Shown here in pieces: positions 62,813-64,000 of a stretch of 64,000 nucleotides of DNA (the first letter of the stretch is position 1; each line of letters opens with the position of its first letter). This DNA comes from Bacilli bacterium (GTDB taxonomy: Bacteria > Bacillota_I > Bacilli_A > RF39 > UBA660). Location of the stretch: positions 17,167 to 81,166 of the forward strand of contig JAFURC010000016.1 of the NCBI GenBank assembly GCA_017472015.1, read 5' to 3'. Below the pieces are notes generated by a model, which was not told the origin of the DNA, did no database searches, and saw nothing but the letters and a program-made list of their open reading frames with translations. Position numbers and translations under genes: made by a program.

Positions 62813-64000
62813 TTACTCACTACTTGGAAGTCCTACCAAGAATGGATCTGTTTTAGTTCCTGATCCAGATTTGATGAGGATTGTAGATTTCAGATTAATT
62901 GATGGGCGAGCACCGTTCGTGTCGGACGGACGACTATAGATGCCGTAACCGCTCTTGCTGACGTGCCAGACGTACGAAGAATTATATGATCTATATGATG
63001 TTATTAACCACATATTTGAAGAATTACCAGAACCTGTTCCAAATTGACTTGCAAACATCTCTCCGTATCTTAATAGTCCTGAATATTCCATAACACTTGT
63101 TTGAACTGTCGAGGTTTCATCAGTATTTTCATCAATACAATCTTGAACACTTTTTCCATTATCTACTGTCTTACAAACAGATAATTTATAATTTCTATTC
63201 GATTCAGTAACACTTCCTAAATAATAGGTTCCTCTTTCAAGCATCCCAAATGTTCCAGTTTCTGAATTATAAGTTGGATCTACTTCTTTTATCCAAGTAT
63301 TATTCAAATAACCTCGCCAATATGTCGGATCTGTTTCTGATACACTACTCCAAGAAGGTGTTGTACCAAATGCTCTTGTTAATACTTCTGTTGTATTACT
63401 ATCAGAATCTACATCAGTTGTATCTCTTACATAATCATTCAAAACTAACTTAGTTGAAATAGCACCATTTATAGTTTCCGTACCTACAATTCTGAAAGTT
63501 GGAGCCGTTTCTTCGTCCACAAGTTTTACATATTCTCCACTTCCTCTTGTATTTATTAAGGTTACATTTTCTTCTATATTTTCCCTATCTCCCTTTATTC
63601 TATAAGGATTATCTACTGTTCCAGATCCTCCGACTAGTTGGATAGTAGATTTTAGATTTACAGATGGGCGAGCACCGTACGCGATGCCCTGACCAATATT
63701 GCTGCCGCTACCGCCGTTGCCGACGAGCCAGACGTTCGAAGAACTAGCACTATATGGATTTAATAACCACCAATAATAACCTATATTTAAATAACCATTT
63801 GAAGATGATGTGTTTTGATAACTTTTATAATATTCATAACTATTTAATAAGCCTACACTTGCATTAACTAAAACTTCTTCTTGTCCACTTACTGGTAATT
63901 TACTACTTATTGTTTCGTTTCCAGGAGATGCATTCCAAACAGCATCTTCTACTATTATATTTTCATAATTATATAAAGTAGGTAAAAATTCTTGATTTAA
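62813..64000 (-). CDS. Tandem-domain surface-type protein with two DGR-like variable regions (partial)
   Basis: The minus-strand frame is open from the stop at 62813 to the window edge at 64000 (395 codons seen); the apparent GTG start at 63520 is internal, because LNQEFLPTLYNYENIIVEDA and later segments continue in the same frame. Two related domains follow each other. The upstream one ends YYWWLLNP...SSNVWLVG...GARPSVNLKSTI and GGSGTVDNPYRI; the second ends SGLLRYGEMF...MWLITS...SSYVWHVS...GARPSINLKSTI and GSGTKTDPFLVG. Each carries one GC-rich variable island. The W-x-V plus GARPSxNL layout resembles C-type-lectin-like DGR targets. Signal, anchor and the remaining N-terminus lie outside the window. 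No Cys-rich or membrane part is visible here. Confidence 0.85.
   Translation of the reverse strand, partial: LNQEFLPTLYNYENIIVEDAVWNASPGNETISSKLPVSGQEEVLVNASVGLLNSYEYYKSYQNTSSSNGYLNIGYYWWLLNPYSASSSNVWLVGNGGSGSNIGQGIAYGARPSVNLKSTIQLVGGSGTVDNPYRIKGDRENIEENVTLINTRGSGEYVKLVDEETAPTFRIVGTETINGAISTKLVLNDYVRDTTDVDSDSNTTEVLTRAFGTTPSWSSVSETDPTYWRGYLNNTWIKEVDPTYNSETGTFGMLERGTYYLGSVTESNRNYKLSVCKTVDNGKSVQDCIDENTDETSTVQTSVMEYSGLLRYGEMFASQFGTGSGNSSNMWLITSYRSYNSSYVWHVSKSGYGIYSRPSDTNGARPSINLKSTILIKSGSGTKTDPFLVGLPSSE
62902..62990 (-). other. Candidate DGR variable region VR-B
   Basis: GC-rich island, 47 of 80 bases G or C at 62901-62980 by hand count, inside an AT-rich gene. The coding-strand 3' end GGTGCTCGCCCATC is shared with the other island. 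Encodes SSYVWHVSKSGYGIYSRPS through GARPS. All but one of its 18 differences from VR-A fall at codon positions 1-2. Confidence 0.8.
63662..63750 (-). other. Candidate DGR variable region VR-A
   Basis: GC-rich island, 49 of 78 bases G or C at 63663-63740 by hand count. Aligns gaplessly with VR-B over the whole block between the shared TTCTTCG and GGTGCTCGCCCATC. Encodes SSNVWLVGNGGSGSNIGQG through GARPS. The coding strand shows AAC, GGC, AGC and TAC codons where VR-B has other NNC codons. Confidence 0.8.

Noticed and set aside
63520..63520. GTG at 63518-63520 as the start of the right-edge gene
   Set aside because: The same frame stays open upstream to 64000 and encodes a related domain, so this is an internal valine codon.
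62902..63750. Explaining the two GC-rich islands as ordinary divergence of a duplicated domain or as transferred DNA
   Set aside because: Duplication with drift would change third codon positions first; here third positions are almost all fixed while flanking third positions differ. Transfer would not limit the GC-rich stretch to the same about 80 bases in both domains.
1..64000. Mycoplasma-type genetic code (TGA as Trp), suggested by base composition
   Set aside because: prpC and rlmN end in TGA within ATGA overlaps, so TGA is a stop.
1..64000. Reverse transcriptase or template repeat for the DGR inside the window
   Set aside because: No ORF has reverse-transcriptase motifs, and no other GC-rich block ending in GGTGCTCGCCCAT was found on either strand.
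1..64000. rRNA or tRNA genes
   Set aside because: No GTTCRANNC-type TPsiC loops with cloverleaf context and no rRNA signatures were found by eye.

Overview
The window comes from a very AT-rich, low-GC Gram-positive bacterium, most likely an uncultured member of class Bacilli of the animal-gut type (RF39, Erysipelotrichia or a related lineage; this placement is inference). Support: the order rlmN-prpC-prkC-rsgA, a PASTA-domain kinase, MurE, a LytR-CpsA-Psr protein, AddAB, a ylbD-ylbE-ylbF-rsmD block and a clear sporulation sigma-G gene. TGA is used as a stop (ends of prpC and rlmN), so this is genetic code 11 and not a mycoplasma. No rRNA, tRNA or CRISPR array was seen.

Layout. 1-3.7 kb: translation/signalling operon (rlmN, PP2C phosphatase, PASTA kinase, rsgA cut by the left edge). 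3.8-5.65 kb: exported leucine-rich-repeat (BspA-like) protein. 6.0-8.9 kb: SMC with shortened arms. 9.1-16.0 kb: surface cluster with two prepilin-like exported proteins (one of about 1,230 residues), a membrane-anchored protein and a multi-pass membrane protein; a 53-residue prepilin-like gene lies at 17.6 kb. 16.1-21.9 kb: murE, rsmD, ylbF/E/D, a RdgB-Nudix fusion and proS under a T-box leader. 21.9-29.0 kb: FAD-Rieske oxidoreductase, orphan AgrC-like kinase, CmpB-family membrane protein, rluB-type synthase, sigG, a GT2 enzyme and a DUF3048 protein. 29.1-43.5 kb: a capsule/exopolysaccharide locus starting at an LCP protein and running through four GT4 enzymes, two hexapeptide acyltransferases, an EpsG-like polymerase, a flippase, a FemAB-like protein, a beta-propeller-like protein, an epimerase and UDP-glucose dehydrogenase. 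43.7-61.2 kb: housekeeping (comEB, mtaB, rsmE, rpmB, addAB, rlmCD, an RluA-type synthase) mixed with unknown genes. 61.27-62.77 kb: one IS4-type insertion sequence with 19-bp terminal repeats.

The most interesting signal is at the right edge. A minus-strand gene (62813 to beyond 64000) encodes tandem related domains, and each domain carries an about 80-base GC-rich island (about 60% G+C by hand count). The two islands align without gaps and differ at 18 positions, 17 of them at codon positions 1 or 2, while their flanks differ freely at third positions. That is the signature of two variable regions written from one adenine-mutagenised template, i.e. a diversity-generating retroelement (DGR) target with two variable regions. 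No reverse transcriptase or template repeat lies in the window, so the cassette must be elsewhere. The insertion sequence also has a notable design: an inverted repeat should mask the transposase ribosome-binding site only in read-through transcripts.
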